A stretch of 64,000 nucleotides of DNA from Meishania litoralis (lineage in GTDB: Bacteria; Bacteroidota; Bacteroidia; Flavobacteriales; Flavobacteriaceae). Of the stretch, positions 33,210 to 42,538 are shown piece by piece. The position numbers and the translations under genes are program-made. The stretch covers positions 248,001 through 312,000 of the forward strand of contig NZ_JBHFPV010000001.1 in the NCBI RefSeq assembly GCF_042611095.1, in the 5' to 3' direction. Every line of letters begins with the position of its first letter. Positions within the stretch are counted from its first letter, which is position 1. The notes beneath the pieces are model-generated. The model was given only the letters and a program-made list of their open reading frames with translations. It had not been told where the DNA came from and did no database searches.

Positions 33210-34031
33210 ATGACAATCAACTGCAAAGGTAATTTGGTCGATTTGAGCGCCCCGAAGGTCATGGGCATTCTGAATGTGACCCCGGACTCCTTCTACGACG
33301 GAGGAAGGTATTCGGACATTCAAAAAATGTTATCACATGTTGAAAAGATGTTGAACGATGGTGCGACTTTCGTTGACATTGGTGCTTATAGCTCTCGACC
33401 CGGAGCAGACCCGGTCTCTGAAGTAGATGAATTGAGCAGACTGCTTCCCATTGTCGAAGCATTGCTCAAAGAATTTCCTGAAATACTTCTTTCCATAGAT
33501 ACTTTTCGCAGCAATGTCGCCGAACAATGCCTACATAGGGGGGCGGCTTTGGTAAATGATATTTCGGCCGGTAAGCTCGATGAGAAAATGTTATCGGTAA
33601 TCGCCCGATTCAAGGTTCCGTGCATCATGATGCACATGCGAGGAAATCCTCGGACCATGTCAGACCAAACGCAATATGACGATTTGATCGAAGACATACA
33701 CTTCTATTTTTCGGAACGTCTGGCCATGGCAAGAAAAATGGGCCTAAACGATATGATTATTGATCCGGGGTTCGGTTTTGCCAAGACTTTGAGGCAAAAT
33801 TATGAGCTTTTGCAAGACCTAGACCTATTTCAATCGTTGGATGTACCCGTATTGGTCGGACTAAGTAGAAAATCGATGATCTATAAGACCCTAAAATCAG
33901 ATCCAGAAAATGCATTGAACGGTACAACGGCCTTGAACATGTTGGCACTGAGCAAAGGAGCCAAAATTCTAAGGGTGCACGATGTAAAAGAAGCGATGGA
34001 ATGTGTTCAACTATACAATCAAATGTCTTAA
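33210..34031 (+). CDS. folP: Dihydropteroate synthase
   Basis: The 273-residue cytoplasmic enzyme joins p-aminobenzoate to the pterin pyrophosphate in folate synthesis. Diagnostic segments are KVMGILNVTPDSFYDGGRYS, FVDIGAYSSRPGADPVSE, LVNDISAGKLD, MHMRGNPRTM, IIDPGFGFAKT and VGLSRKSMI with the phosphate-binding Arg-Lys. The length is normal. cdaA follows 57 bases later on the same strand, a linkage common in Bacteroidota. Confidence 0.97.
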   Translation: MTINCKGNLVDLSAPKVMGILNVTPDSFYDGGRYSDIQKMLSHVEKMLNDGATFVDIGAYSSRPGADPVSEVDELSRLLPIVEALLKEFPEILLSIDTFRSNVAEQCLHRGAALVNDISAGKLDEKMLSVIARFKVPCIMMHMRGNPRTMSDQTQYDDLIEDIHFYFSERLAMARKMGLNDMIIDPGFGFAKTLRQNYELLQDLDLFQSLDVPVLVGLSRKSMIYKTLKSDPENALNGTTALNMLALSKGAKILRVHDVKEAMECVQLYNQMS

Positions 34032-34088
34032 TTCAGCGTTCAGTGTTAAGTACTCTTATTTTTTCTAATTTTACAAAAACGGCGCAGA

Positions 34089-34874
34089 TTGGATTTTCTG
34101 AATTTCATCGACTTTAAGATCACCGATATCATCGATATTATCTTGGTCGCCGTTCTTCTGTATTATATCTATAAGTTGGTCCGGGGTTCGGTAGCCATCA
34201 ATATTTTTATCGGAATCGTCATTGTCTGGGCTTTTTGGAAATTGACCGAACTGCTCGACATGAAAATGATCAGCAGTATGGTCGGTGGCTTTATGCAGGT
34301 CGGGTTGATCGCGTTGATCATCGTCTTTCAACAAGAGATCCGTAAGTTTCTATTGATGATCGGGTCTACCAATTTTGCCAACAAGCGCAATTTTATCAAG
34401 CACTTTAAATTTTTGAGGCAAGAAGGTCTCTCGACCGATGCGAATATCGATGCAATCGTCAGGGCGTGTGAAAAAATGGCCTCGACCCGCACGGGAGCCA
34501 TCATCGTTCTCGAACGGAACAATTCGCTGGATTTTGTAAAATCCTCAGGAGACACCATGAACGCCGAGGTCAATCTTCCCATTCTTGAAAGCATTTTTTA
34601 CAAGAACAGCCCCCTACATGACGGGGCTACGGTAATCAAAGACAATCATATCGTGGCCACGCGGGTCATTTTACCGATTACCAATGAACGTAAGATACCT
34701 TTACGGTTCGGGCTGCGCCATCGCGCGGCCGTAGGCATTACCGAAAAGACCGATGCGCTGGCCTTGGTCGTCAGCGAGGAAACCGGCGATATCTCATACA
34801 TTAAAAACGGGGAATTCGTTATCTACAATGATTTGACCGAACTGGCCGAGACCATCAAGCAAGACCTGATCTGA
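34089..34874 (+). CDS. cdaA: Diadenylate cyclase (c-di-AMP synthase)
   Basis: The 261-residue membrane enzyme makes c-di-AMP from two ATP. Three membrane segments fill the first 85 residues or so. The DAC domain (about 100-245) holds the catalytic DGA in NSPLHDGATVI and RHRAA in FGLRHRAAVGITE. The start at 34089 is TTG (TTG-GAT-TTT, read as MDFLNF); no in-frame ATG upstream gives a better N-terminus. c-di-AMP controls potassium and osmotic balance in many bacteria. It follows folP, and its stop directly abuts the stop of the convergent ABC exporter gene with no base between. Confidence 0.93.
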   Translation: MDFLNFIDFKITDIIDIILVAVLLYYIYKLVRGSVAINIFIGIVIVWAFWKLTELLDMKMISSMVGGFMQVGLIALIIVFQQEIRKFLLMIGSTNFANKRNFIKHFKFLRQEGLSTDANIDAIVRACEKMASTRTGAIIVLERNNSLDFVKSSGDTMNAEVNLPILESIFYKNSPLHDGATVIKDNHIVATRVILPITNERKIPLRFGLRHRAAVGITEKTDALALVVSEETGDISYIKNGEFVIYNDLTELAETIKQDLI

Positions 34875-36641
34875 TCAAACCACCTCTTCTGCCAAAAACT
34901 GGGCCTCATAGAGCTTGCTATAGTATCCATTTTTTTTCAAAAGTTCCTTGTGCGTACCGGTCTCCACAATTTTACCGGCATCCATTACCAATATCTTATC
35001 GGCCTTTTTCACCGTGTGCAACCGATGTGCTATGACTATCGAAGTGCGCCCCTCGGTTATCTTGTCGGTAGCGCGTTGTATCAATTGTTCGGAATACGTA
35101 TCGACGGAAGAAGTCGCCTCATCCAAAACAAGAATACTAGGATTGCTAACGTAGGCCCTCAAGAAAGCTATCAACTGACGTTGGCCGCTCGAGAGCATTG
35201 TACCCCGTTCCTTTACGTTATACCCGTACCCTCCCGGAAGACTCGAAATAAATTCATGTACCCCGATCTGCTTTGCCGCATGTTCGATACTTTCCAAAGT
35301 TATCGCAGGGTCTTTCAATGATATGTTATTGGCGATGGTGTCGGCAAATAAAAAGACATCCTGGAGCACAACCGCAATTTGTGCGCGCAACGACGCCAGT
35401 TTAAAATCCTTTATATCGACCCCATCAACCAAAATAACTCCCGAATCGATCTCATAAAAACGGTTCAACAAATTGATAATGGTCGATTTTCCGGCTCCGG
35501 TAGCGCCGACAATGGCAATGGTCTCCCCGGCCTTCACATCGAAAGAAATACCATGAAGTACCTCTTCGCCATCAACATATGAAAAACGGACATCGGAAAA
35601 TTCGATATTGCCATTTACATTGTCTTTTTCTATGGTGCCCACATCTTGTATATTGCTGTCGGTATCCAAAATCTTGAAGACGCGATTGGCGGCGACCATT
35701 CCCATTTGCAATGTATTGAACTTATCGGCAATCTGGCGGAGCGGTCTAAAAAGAATTTCAATATATAGGATAAAGGCGAATATCGTCCCCGATATATCTA
35801 CCGTAATATTCGCGACATTTTGAAGTCCGCCGTACCAGACCACCAGGCCGACCGCGACAGAAGTCACAATTTCAGCGATCGGAAAGAAAATCGAGTTGTA
35901 CCATACCGTTGTCAACCAGGCATTTTGATGTTTCTCGTTGATCTCTCTAAAATTATCGCTCTCGATTTTCTCTCGGGTGAACAGTTGTACGATCTTCATT
36001 CCGGTAACACGTTCCTGCACGAAGGAATTCAAGTTGGCCACTTGGGCCCGTACCTCGATAAACGCGACTTTCATCGCTTTTTGAAACAAACGCGTAGCGT
36101 AAATAATAATGGGAAGCAGCGCAAATACAATCAATGACAACTTCCAGTTCAAATAGACCATCATGATGGCCGCGGCCAACATTTTTAACAGGTCGGCCAC
36201 GATCATGAAGAAACCCTGGCTGAAAATTTCCCCAATGCGCTGCATATCTGAAACGCTACGGGTAACCAAGACCCCCAATGAAGAATTATCAAAGTACTTC
36301 ATACGAAAGCCCAACATGTGCTTGAACAGGTTGACGCGAACATCTTGGATCACCGATTCGCCCAACCAATTGGCATAGTAGTCGAACAGAAGCTGACATA
36401 CGACCTGCGCCAACAATGCGCCGAGCATGAGCAAAGACAACTGCAGCAATTTTTCGCCGTTTGGCGTTATTATCGCATCATCTACGATTTTTTGCAATAT
36501 ATAAGGGCCAAGTACGGCAAAACCGGACAATAGAATAGCCGCCAAGGCGACTCCGTAAAAAGTTAGCCGATATGGTTTGGTATGGGCAAGCAGCCTTTTA
36601 AAAAGACGCGTATCAAATGCCTTTCCCGTTTCTTTAGTCAT
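34875..36641 (-). CDS. ABC exporter, MsbA-like (fused permease and ATPase)
   Basis: The 588-residue half-transporter has six membrane helices in the first 325 residues or so and a C-terminal ATPase: Walker A GATGAGKSTI, Q-loop VLQDVFLF, signature LSSGQRQL, Walker B ILVLDEATSSVD and the H-loop in IVIAHRLHTV. It acts as a homodimer or with a partner and probably exports lipid or drug-like molecules; this subfamily is common in Bacteroidota. The start overlaps the truA stop by eight bases, so the two genes share a transcript. Confidence 0.93.
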   Translation of the reverse strand: MTKETGKAFDTRLFKRLLAHTKPYRLTFYGVALAAILLSGFAVLGPYILQKIVDDAIITPNGEKLLQLSLLMLGALLAQVVCQLLFDYYANWLGESVIQDVRVNLFKHMLGFRMKYFDNSSLGVLVTRSVSDMQRIGEIFSQGFFMIVADLLKMLAAAIMMVYLNWKLSLIVFALLPIIIYATRLFQKAMKVAFIEVRAQVANLNSFVQERVTGMKIVQLFTREKIESDNFREINEKHQNAWLTTVWYNSIFFPIAEIVTSVAVGLVVWYGGLQNVANITVDISGTIFAFILYIEILFRPLRQIADKFNTLQMGMVAANRVFKILDTDSNIQDVGTIEKDNVNGNIEFSDVRFSYVDGEEVLHGISFDVKAGETIAIVGATGAGKSTIINLLNRFYEIDSGVILVDGVDIKDFKLASLRAQIAVVLQDVFLFADTIANNISLKDPAITLESIEHAAKQIGVHEFISSLPGGYGYNVKERGTMLSSGQRQLIAFLRAYVSNPSILVLDEATSSVDTYSEQLIQRATDKITEGRTSIVIAHRLHTVKKADKILVMDAGKIVETGTHKELLKKNGYYSKLYEAQFLAEEVV

Positions 36642-37425
36642 TTATCGCTAAAATACTTGAAGGGTAAATTATCTCGGTCAAATATAATCCTTTTGCCGGC
36701 ACTGAAGGTCCTGCCTGTGCCCTATCCTTACTTTTTAGGATAGTCTTAACATAGGCCACCTCTATTTTGCCCTGGCCGACCTCAAGCAAGGTACCGACTA
36801 TGGCCCTGACCATATTCCTAAGAAAACGATCCGCTGAAATAGTAAAGACCAGCATGTCGTTCTTATTTTCCCAAAACGCTTTGTTGATATCGCAAAGAAA
36901 AGTCTTCACATCGGTGTTCGATTTCGAAAAGCATTCGAAATCTCTATGATTCAAGAGCAATACCGCGGCTTCGTTCATCTTTTCAACATTCAAAGGTTGC
37001 TTCACGTAATGCGCCTTTTCCATCAAAAAAGGATTCTTCTGCTGCACTAACCAATACTCATAGGTACGCTGAAGCGCATCGAACCGGGCATGTGCATTTT
37101 CGGCCACCTCGAATATTCTTTTTACAGAAACATCATCTTCTAAAAATGCATTCAATCGGTACACAAGATCACCAAGATGATCGATTTCATCGACATCGAA
37201 ATGTGCGAACATTTGCCTCGCATGTACACCGGCATCGGTACGCCCGGCCCCAACAAGCGAAATATCGGCCCGAAGTAGTTTCGAAATAGTTTCTTCGAGC
37301 GCCTCCTGTACCGTAATCGCATTGGGCTGTCTCTGCCAGCCATGGTACGCCTTCCCGAAATATGAAAACTCGATAAAATATCTCAATGTTTGCCTACTTT
37401 TGAATTTCAAAGATACTTCATCCAT
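36634..37425 (-). CDS. truA: tRNA pseudouridine synthase A
   Basis: I start at the ATG at 37425 (MDEVSLKFK, then RYFIEFSYFGKAYHGWQRQ). The frame is open 35 codons further up, but that part is hydrophobic, unlike TruA, and crosses into the start of the divergent phosphodiesterase gene. The 263-residue enzyme makes pseudouridine at positions 38-40 of tRNA. The catalytic Asp is in VGAGRTDAGVHARQM; other family segments are EYWLVQQKNPF and FLRNMVRAIVGTLLEVG. It is co-transcribed with the ABC exporter gene. Confidence 0.95.
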   Translation of the reverse strand: MDEVSLKFKSRQTLRYFIEFSYFGKAYHGWQRQPNAITVQEALEETISKLLRADISLVGAGRTDAGVHARQMFAHFDVDEIDHLGDLVYRLNAFLEDDVSVKRIFEVAENAHARFDALQRTYEYWLVQQKNPFLMEKAHYVKQPLNVEKMNEAAVLLLNHRDFECFSKSNTDVKTFLCDINKAFWENKNDMLVFTISADRFLRNMVRAIVGTLLEVGQGKIEVAYVKTILKSKDRAQAGPSVPAKGLYLTEIIYPSSILAIND

Positions 37426-37493
37426 AAGGTAAAAATAAAAGTCGCGAGTACATATCAAATAATTGACTTGTGAATTGCGAAATAATCTGTAAA

Positions 37494-37988
37494 ATGACCA
37501 AAATACTTCTGCTATCAGACACACATTCATACTTAGACGATACGGTATTAAAGTACGTTCGTCAGGCAGACGAGGTTTGGCATGCAGGTGATATAGGTGG
37601 TCTGGAGGTCACGGATACGTTGCGTGCGATAAAACCCGTTCGGGCCGTTTACGGCAATATTGACAACAATATCATTCAGAAGGAATTTCCTTTGGACAAT
37701 CGGTTCATGTGCGAAAAAGTAGATGTATATATGACCCATATCGGAGGCTACCCCCCAAAATACAACCCAAGAACTAGAAATGAAATCAAAAAAAAACCAC
37801 CCAAACTATTTATATGTGGACATTCGCATATTTTAAAGGTGATGTGGGACAAGAACATGAACCTGCTGCATATGAACCCAGGTGCATGTGGCAAACATGG
37901 TTTTCATCAAGTACGTACCATGTTGCGTTTCACAATTGATGGCGATAATATCAAAGATCTTGAAGTTATTGAACTTGGCAAGCGGTAA
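37494..37988 (+). CDS. YfcE/MJ0936-family metallophosphoesterase
   Basis: The 164-residue protein (ATG at 37494; MTKILLLSDTHSYLDD) carries the calcineurin-like phosphoesterase motifs in order: SDTHS, HAGDIGG, GNIDNN, THIGGYPP and CGHSHI, then LLHMNPGACGKHG. They bind two metal ions. The single-domain family cleaves phosphodiesters; the cellular substrate is unknown. It is transcribed away from truA and ends in a strong terminator. Confidence 0.92.
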   Translation: MTKILLLSDTHSYLDDTVLKYVRQADEVWHAGDIGGLEVTDTLRAIKPVRAVYGNIDNNIIQKEFPLDNRFMCEKVDVYMTHIGGYPPKYNPRTRNEIKKKPPKLFICGHSHILKVMWDKNMNLLHMNPGACGKHGFHQVRTMLRFTIDGDNIKDLEVIELGKR

Positions 37989-37991
37989 TAG

Positions 37992-38022
37992 AAAAACCCC
38001 GACGATTCCATCGGGGTTTTTT
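37992..38022 (+). terminator. Terminator after the metallophosphoesterase gene
   Basis: AAAAACCCCGA pairs with TCGGGGTTTTT over 11 bp with an 8-base loop. The A and T runs on both sides allow it to work in both directions, so it may also end the convergent DUF4293 transcript. Confidence 0.9.
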
Positions 38023-38050
38023 ACGCACTAATACAACTAAGATGTTGGTC

Positions 38051-38461
38051 TTATCGCAGACGATCCACAGATTTTACAAGATCTTCATCCTTCTTTATGG
38101 CCCTATTCGCAAGGACCAAAAAAACGATAGAAAATACAGGAATCAGCATCCCAATACCCTTCTCAGAGATCGCAATCCCTCCGGATAGATTTAGGGATCG
38201 ATAAACGAAAAATCCCAGTAAAAAAAGGTTCAGTATCATATTCAATCTGTTCACAACAAATTGATTCTGTCTATTTTTGAACAGCACTATGGCCACAAAA
38301 GCCAAAACCGCCGAAATATAAAATGCTCCGGAAACCAACAAATCATTCTTGGCAAAAACTTCGACCCCATCGGCATCGTACCATAGATTTAGCCAAAATG
38401 GAAGCAAACCTCCCATAAGGGCCACGACCAATAGATATATTGTTTGAATGCGCTGAATCAT
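38051..38461 (-). CDS. DUF4293 membrane protein
   Basis: I place the start at the ATG at 38461 (MIQRIQTIYLLVVALMGG), the usual beginning of the family. The frame is open 43 codons further up, but that part is basic and unlike a leader. The 136-residue protein has four membrane segments and a charged C-terminus (AIKKDEDLVKSVDRLR). DUF4293 is widespread in Bacteroidota; its function is unknown. It lies divergent from rho, a conserved neighbour. Confidence 0.88.
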   Translation of the reverse strand: MIQRIQTIYLLVVALMGGLLPFWLNLWYDADGVEVFAKNDLLVSGAFYISAVLAFVAIVLFKNRQNQFVVNRLNMILNLFLLGFFVYRSLNLSGGIAISEKGIGMLIPVFSIVFLVLANRAIKKDEDLVKSVDRLR

Positions 38462-38658
38462 CTCATTTATTGACTTCGCAAGCGCAAAAATACGTGTCTT
38501 TTTAAAAAATATCGATCTTATCTTGAAAATAATTCGTAATATTGTGACGTTATCAGTTGTGACACTTACCGAAAGGGAAAACTTTCCCAAGTAATATCCA
38601 TATAATAGTACACACTTCTTATTATTTTTCTAAAGACATATAATTTATACCATACTTA

Positions 38659-40242
38659 ATGTTTGAGATTTCAGATTTAAAGTCAAAAAAGCTACCTGAG
38701 CTTCAGGAAATTGCCAAAGAACTTAATGTGCCCAAGTACAAAACCCAAAAAAAATTAGACCTTGTCTATCAAATATTGGACTTACAGGCAGCCAACCCAA
38801 AGGCCGTTGCAGAGGCGACGACCGACAAGGTAAATGACCTACCGAAGGCAAAACCTGAGCGCAAGAGAATACATCAAAGGCCTGACGCCAAGGATGCCGT
38901 TAAAAGCGAAGATCCCAACAATCAAACTCAAGAGGGCAAGGATCAGAAAAGAGCATCACGACCGAACCCAAGACCAAAAAAGGATCATCAAAAAAATACC
39001 ACGCACCGCAGCGACCAAAACAATAACAAAAAATCGCAGCATCAGAAAAACAATCAGGACAGGAATTTTGACAAGAGCAACTTCGACAAAGACCTGAAAA
39101 ACCGCTATAAAGAACCAGAGTTTGAATTCGATAGCATTATAGAGAGCGAAGGTGTTCTGGACATTATGCAGGATGGATACGGATTTTTGAGATCTTCCGA
39201 TTACAATTACCTGTCATCACCTGACGACATTTACGTCTCGCAATCTCAAATCCGTCTTTTCGGATTGAAGACCGGCGATACCGTTTTGGGCAATGTACGC
39301 CCTCCAAAAGAAGGTGAAAAATATTTCCCGCTGATCAAAGTGAACAAAATCAATGGGATCGATCCCCAGATCGTTCGTGACCGGGTATCTTTCGAACATT
39401 TGACACCGCTTTTTCCCAAAGAAAAGTTCAATCTTGCAGAACGTCAGGCGACCATCTCGACTCGTATCATAGATTTGTTCTCGCCAATAGGAAAAGGACA
39501 ACGCGGAATGATAGTGGCGCAGCCCAAAACCGGTAAGACTATGTTGCTTAAGGATATAGCGAATGGTATTGCAGCGAATCACCCAGAGGTTTATCAAATC
39601 ATTTTATTGATCGATGAACGCCCCGAAGAGGTAACCGATATGCAACGCAATGTTCGCGGCGAAGTCGTAGCATCGACTTTTGACAAAGAAGCCACCGAAC
39701 ATGTACGGGTGGCCAATATCGTTCTCGAAAAGGCAAAGCGCTTGGTCGAATGCGGGCATGACGTAGTCATTCTTTTAGACTCGATCACCCGTTTGGCCAG
39801 AGCCTATAATACAGTGCAACCCGCTTCAGGAAAAGTATTGAGCGGAGGTGTGGACGCGAACGCCTTGCACAAACCCAAACGTTTTTTCGGCGCGGCCCGA
39901 AAAATCGAGAACGGAGGGTCTTTATCGATCATCGCGACGGCGTTGACCGAGACCGGCTCTAAAATGGACGAGGTTATCTTCGAGGAATTTAAGGGAACCG
40001 GTAATATGGAACTTCAACTAGATCGCAAAATCAGTAATAGAAGAATATTCCCTGCTATCGACCTTACCTCTTCAAGTACACGTAGGGATGATCTTTTATT
40101 GGACGAAAACACGATCCAGCGCATGTGGATCATGCGCAAATACTTGGCAGACATGAATCCTGTGGAAGCGATGGAGTTCATTGAACAGCGATTCAAGCAG
40201 ACCAAGAACAATGAAGAGTTCTTGATGACGATGAACCAATAA
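38659..40242 (+). CDS. rho: Transcription termination factor Rho
   Basis: The 527-residue hexameric helicase ends transcripts by pulling RNA from polymerase. Order: N-terminal helical domain (about 1-45: SDLKSKKLPELQEIAKELNV), a disordered insert rich in Lys, Arg, Asn, Gln and Asp at about 60-155, the RNA-binding cold-shock-like domain (EGVLDIMQDGYGFLRS, about 165-180), and the ATPase core with QPKTGKTMLLKDIA, LIDERPEEVTDM and VVILLDSITRLARAYN. The long basic insert is typical of Bacteroidota and makes the protein about 100 residues longer than E. coli Rho. A strong terminator follows. Confidence 0.97.
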   Translation: MFEISDLKSKKLPELQEIAKELNVPKYKTQKKLDLVYQILDLQAANPKAVAEATTDKVNDLPKAKPERKRIHQRPDAKDAVKSEDPNNQTQEGKDQKRASRPNPRPKKDHQKNTTHRSDQNNNKKSQHQKNNQDRNFDKSNFDKDLKNRYKEPEFEFDSIIESEGVLDIMQDGYGFLRSSDYNYLSSPDDIYVSQSQIRLFGLKTGDTVLGNVRPPKEGEKYFPLIKVNKINGIDPQIVRDRVSFEHLTPLFPKEKFNLAERQATISTRIIDLFSPIGKGQRGMIVAQPKTGKTMLLKDIANGIAANHPEVYQIILLIDERPEEVTDMQRNVRGEVVASTFDKEATEHVRVANIVLEKAKRLVECGHDVVILLDSITRLARAYNTVQPASGKVLSGGVDANALHKPKRFFGAARKIENGGSLSIIATALTETGSKMDEVIFEEFKGTGNMELQLDRKISNRRIFPAIDLTSSSTRRDDLLLDENTIQRMWIMRKYLADMNPVEAMEFIEQRFKQTKNNEEFLMTMNQ

Positions 40243-40277
40243 TATTATTGGGGGGAAAAGATTATTCGATCATAAAA

Positions 40278-40325
40278 AAATTCCAAATTCCCAAAGCTAC
40301 TTGCTTTTGGGAATTTGGAATTTTT
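40278..40325 (+). terminator. Long hairpin terminator between rho and rpsT
   Basis: An 18-bp perfect stem, AAATTCCAAATTCCCAAA with its complement at 40306-40323, with a 10-base loop and flanking A and T runs. It suits both rho and the convergent rpsT transcript. Confidence 0.9.
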
Positions 40326-40345
40326 ATTTAAGCCGATTCTACCGT

Positions 40346-40597
40346 CTACAGAGATGCGACGTGTTTGGTGAGCTTACTCTTTAAATTGGAGGCCTTATTG
40401 TTATGAATGATATTTCGCTTGGCCAACCTATCGATCATGCTGATAACTTCCGGCAATAGTTTTTCGGCATCTTTCTTGTTCTCCTCGCCACGCAATTTCT
40501 TGATCGCGTTACGGGTAGTCTTGTGCTGATAACGGTTGCGCAAACGAACTGCTTCGTTTCTTCTGATTCTTTTTAATGCCGACTTGTGATTTGCCAT
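40346..40597 (-). CDS. rpsT: 30S ribosomal protein S20
   Basis: The 83-residue basic protein begins MANHKSALKRIRRNEAVRLR and is entirely helical, as usual for S20, which binds 16S rRNA early in 30S assembly. It lies 57 bases downstream of a tRNA-Glu gene on the same strand and may be read through from it. The length is normal. Confidence 0.96.
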   Translation of the reverse strand: MANHKSALKRIRRNEAVRLRNRYQHKTTRNAIKKLRGEENKKDAEKLLPEVISMIDRLAKRNIIHNNKASNLKSKLTKHVASL

Positions 40598-40653
40598 TTT
40601 TACTTCAATTATATTTTTTTAAATCTTCCTTCACCGATCCTCTTCGAACTTTG

Positions 40654-40725
40654 TAGCCCGTAGGGGAATCGAACCCCTGTTACCAGGATGAAAACCTGGC
40701 GTCCTAACCCCTAGACGAACGGGCC
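40654..40725 (-). tRNA. tRNA-Glu (anticodon TTC), copy nearest rpsT
   Basis: The minus strand gives acceptor GGCCCGT pairing with ACGGGCT (one G-U), anticodon stem CCAGG/CCTGG around TTTTCAT with anticodon TTC, T-arm AGGGGTTCGATTCCCCT and discriminator A. CCA is not encoded. It is identical to the copy 162 bases away. Confidence 0.96.
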
Positions 40726-40815
40726 GCTTTTAAGTTCGAAGTACAAAATTCGAAGTGCGAAATCGTTTTAATAAATCTTCACTTCCAGCCCTGTACTTCC
40801 AACTTGGTATTTTAG

Positions 40816-40887
40816 TAGCCCGTAGGGGAATCGAACCCCTGTTACCAGGATGAAAACCTGGCGTCCTAACCCCTAGACGAACGGGCC
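40816..40887 (-). tRNA. tRNA-Glu (anticodon TTC), second copy
   Basis: Same 72-base sequence as the copy at 40654-40725, on the same strand. The 90-base spacer carries no gene. The tandem copies probably arose by local duplication and may be made as one precursor. Confidence 0.96.
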
Positions 40888-40966
40888 ATTGCTTTGTACA
40901 ATTGCGGATGCAAAAATACAATTATTTTTAACTATAGCAACCCCTACCCATAAATTTTAAAGGCAT

Positions 40967-42442
40967 TTAGTATGCCTTGGCGAATAATACCCTAAAGGGA
41001 GAAGGTTTCCCGGTTACCATGCAGCTTCCCGGCTCCTTTGCAACGTTGATCGGAATGCACCGGATCGTTGCCTTGGTTTCTTCCTTAATTCGATTTTCGG
41101 TTTCGTTAGTACCATCCCAATGCGCGGAAATAAAACCTCCTTTTGATTCGATCAGCCTCTTGAATTCGTCATAGTTGTCGACTTCGGTAATGTGGTCTTC
41201 TCTATATTTATGGGCCCGGTCAAATATATTCCTTTGAATGTCTTCCATCAGAAATTCGATTTTCGACACGACCTCCTCCATAGGCACGGTCTCCTTTTCG
41301 AACGTATCTCTTCTAGCCACCTCAAAAGTACCATTGTCCATATCACGTTGGCCTATCGCCAGGCGCACCGGCACACCTTTCAGTTCATATTCGTTGAACT
41401 TGAACCCCGGTTTATGGGTATCCCTATCATCATATTTGACCGAAATACCCTTTGAGCGAAGCTCTTGCACCAACGGTTTTACCCTTTCCGAAATGGCGTC
41501 CAATTGCTCAAGCCCCTTATATATAGGAACTATGACCACCTGAATCGGTGCTAATTTAGGAGGAATCACCAAACCACTATCATCGCTATGGGTCATGACC
41601 AACGCCCCCATCAATCGCGTTGAAACACCCCATGAAGTGGCCCAAACATGCTCTTGTTGGCCTTCCTTGTTCGCGAATTTGACATCAAAGGCCTTGGCGA
41701 AATTCTGACCTAAGAAGTGTGAAGTTCCAGCTTGTAACGCCTTGCCATCCTGCATCAATGCCTCTATACAATAGGTTTCGACCGCACCGGCAAAACGCTC
41801 GCTTTCAGTCTTGACCCCTTTGATTACGGGTACGGCCATATGCTCTTCTGCAAACTCCGCATAAAGGTTCATGATAAGTTCTGCCTCTTCGATCGCCTCT
41901 TTTTCCGTCGCATGGGCCGTATGTCCCTCTTGCCATAAAAACTCGGCAGTGCGCAAAAAAAGACGGGTACGCATCTCCCAACGGACCACATTGGCCCATT
42001 GATTGATCAGCAAAGGGAGATCTCTATAGGATTGTATCCACCTACGGTAGGTATCCCAAATAATCGTTTCGGAGGTAGGTCTTACGATAAGCTCTTCTTC
42101 CAACTTAGCTTCGGGATCTACGATGATACCGTTTCCATCCTCATCATTCTTAAGCCTATAATGTGTGACCACGGCACACTCTTTCGCAAACCCTTCTACA
42201 TGGCTTGCTTCCTTACTTAAAAACGATTTCGGAATAAAAAGCGGAAAATAGGCATTTTCATGCCCTGTCTCCTTGAACATTTTGTCCAACCCGGCCTGCA
42301 TCTTTTCCCAGATCGCGAATCCGTAGGGCTTGATGACCATACATCCTCTCACCCCCGAGTTTTCGGCCAAATCTGCCTTTACAACAAGTTCGTTGTACCA
42401 TTTGGAATAATCGTCACTGCGCTTCGTCAAATTTTTACCCAT
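40967..42442 (-). CDS. proS: Prolyl-tRNA synthetase (archaeal/eukaryotic-like type)
   Basis: I start at the ATG at 42442 (MGKNLTKRSDDYSKWYNELV), the usual beginning; an ATG directly before it and a longer open frame are less likely. The 491-residue class II enzyme charges tRNA-Pro. Visible are VRGCMVIKPYGFAIWEKMQ, the motif 2 region RPTSETIIWDTYRRWIQSYR with VVRWEMRTRLFLRTAEFLWQE, AGTSHFLGQNFAKAF and motif 3 with TRLMGALVMTHSDDSGLVIPP. The type lacks the bacterial editing insert, as expected in Bacteroidota. Confidence 0.95.
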   Translation of the reverse strand: MGKNLTKRSDDYSKWYNELVVKADLAENSGVRGCMVIKPYGFAIWEKMQAGLDKMFKETGHENAYFPLFIPKSFLSKEASHVEGFAKECAVVTHYRLKNDEDGNGIIVDPEAKLEEELIVRPTSETIIWDTYRRWIQSYRDLPLLINQWANVVRWEMRTRLFLRTAEFLWQEGHTAHATEKEAIEEAELIMNLYAEFAEEHMAVPVIKGVKTESERFAGAVETYCIEALMQDGKALQAGTSHFLGQNFAKAFDVKFANKEGQQEHVWATSWGVSTRLMGALVMTHSDDSGLVIPPKLAPIQVVIVPIYKGLEQLDAISERVKPLVQELRSKGISVKYDDRDTHKPGFKFNEYELKGVPVRLAIGQRDMDNGTFEVARRDTFEKETVPMEEVVSKIEFLMEDIQRNIFDRAHKYREDHITEVDNYDEFKRLIESKGGFISAHWDGTNETENRIKEETKATIRCIPINVAKEPGSCMVTGKPSPFRVLFAKAY

Positions 42443-42538
42443 CATATATAGTTTGGCATAGAACTTGTGTCTATGATGTCGAAATAATTCGGTAAAACTA
42501 ATTATTTTTAGTATGTTCAACAATATAAAATCAGACCG

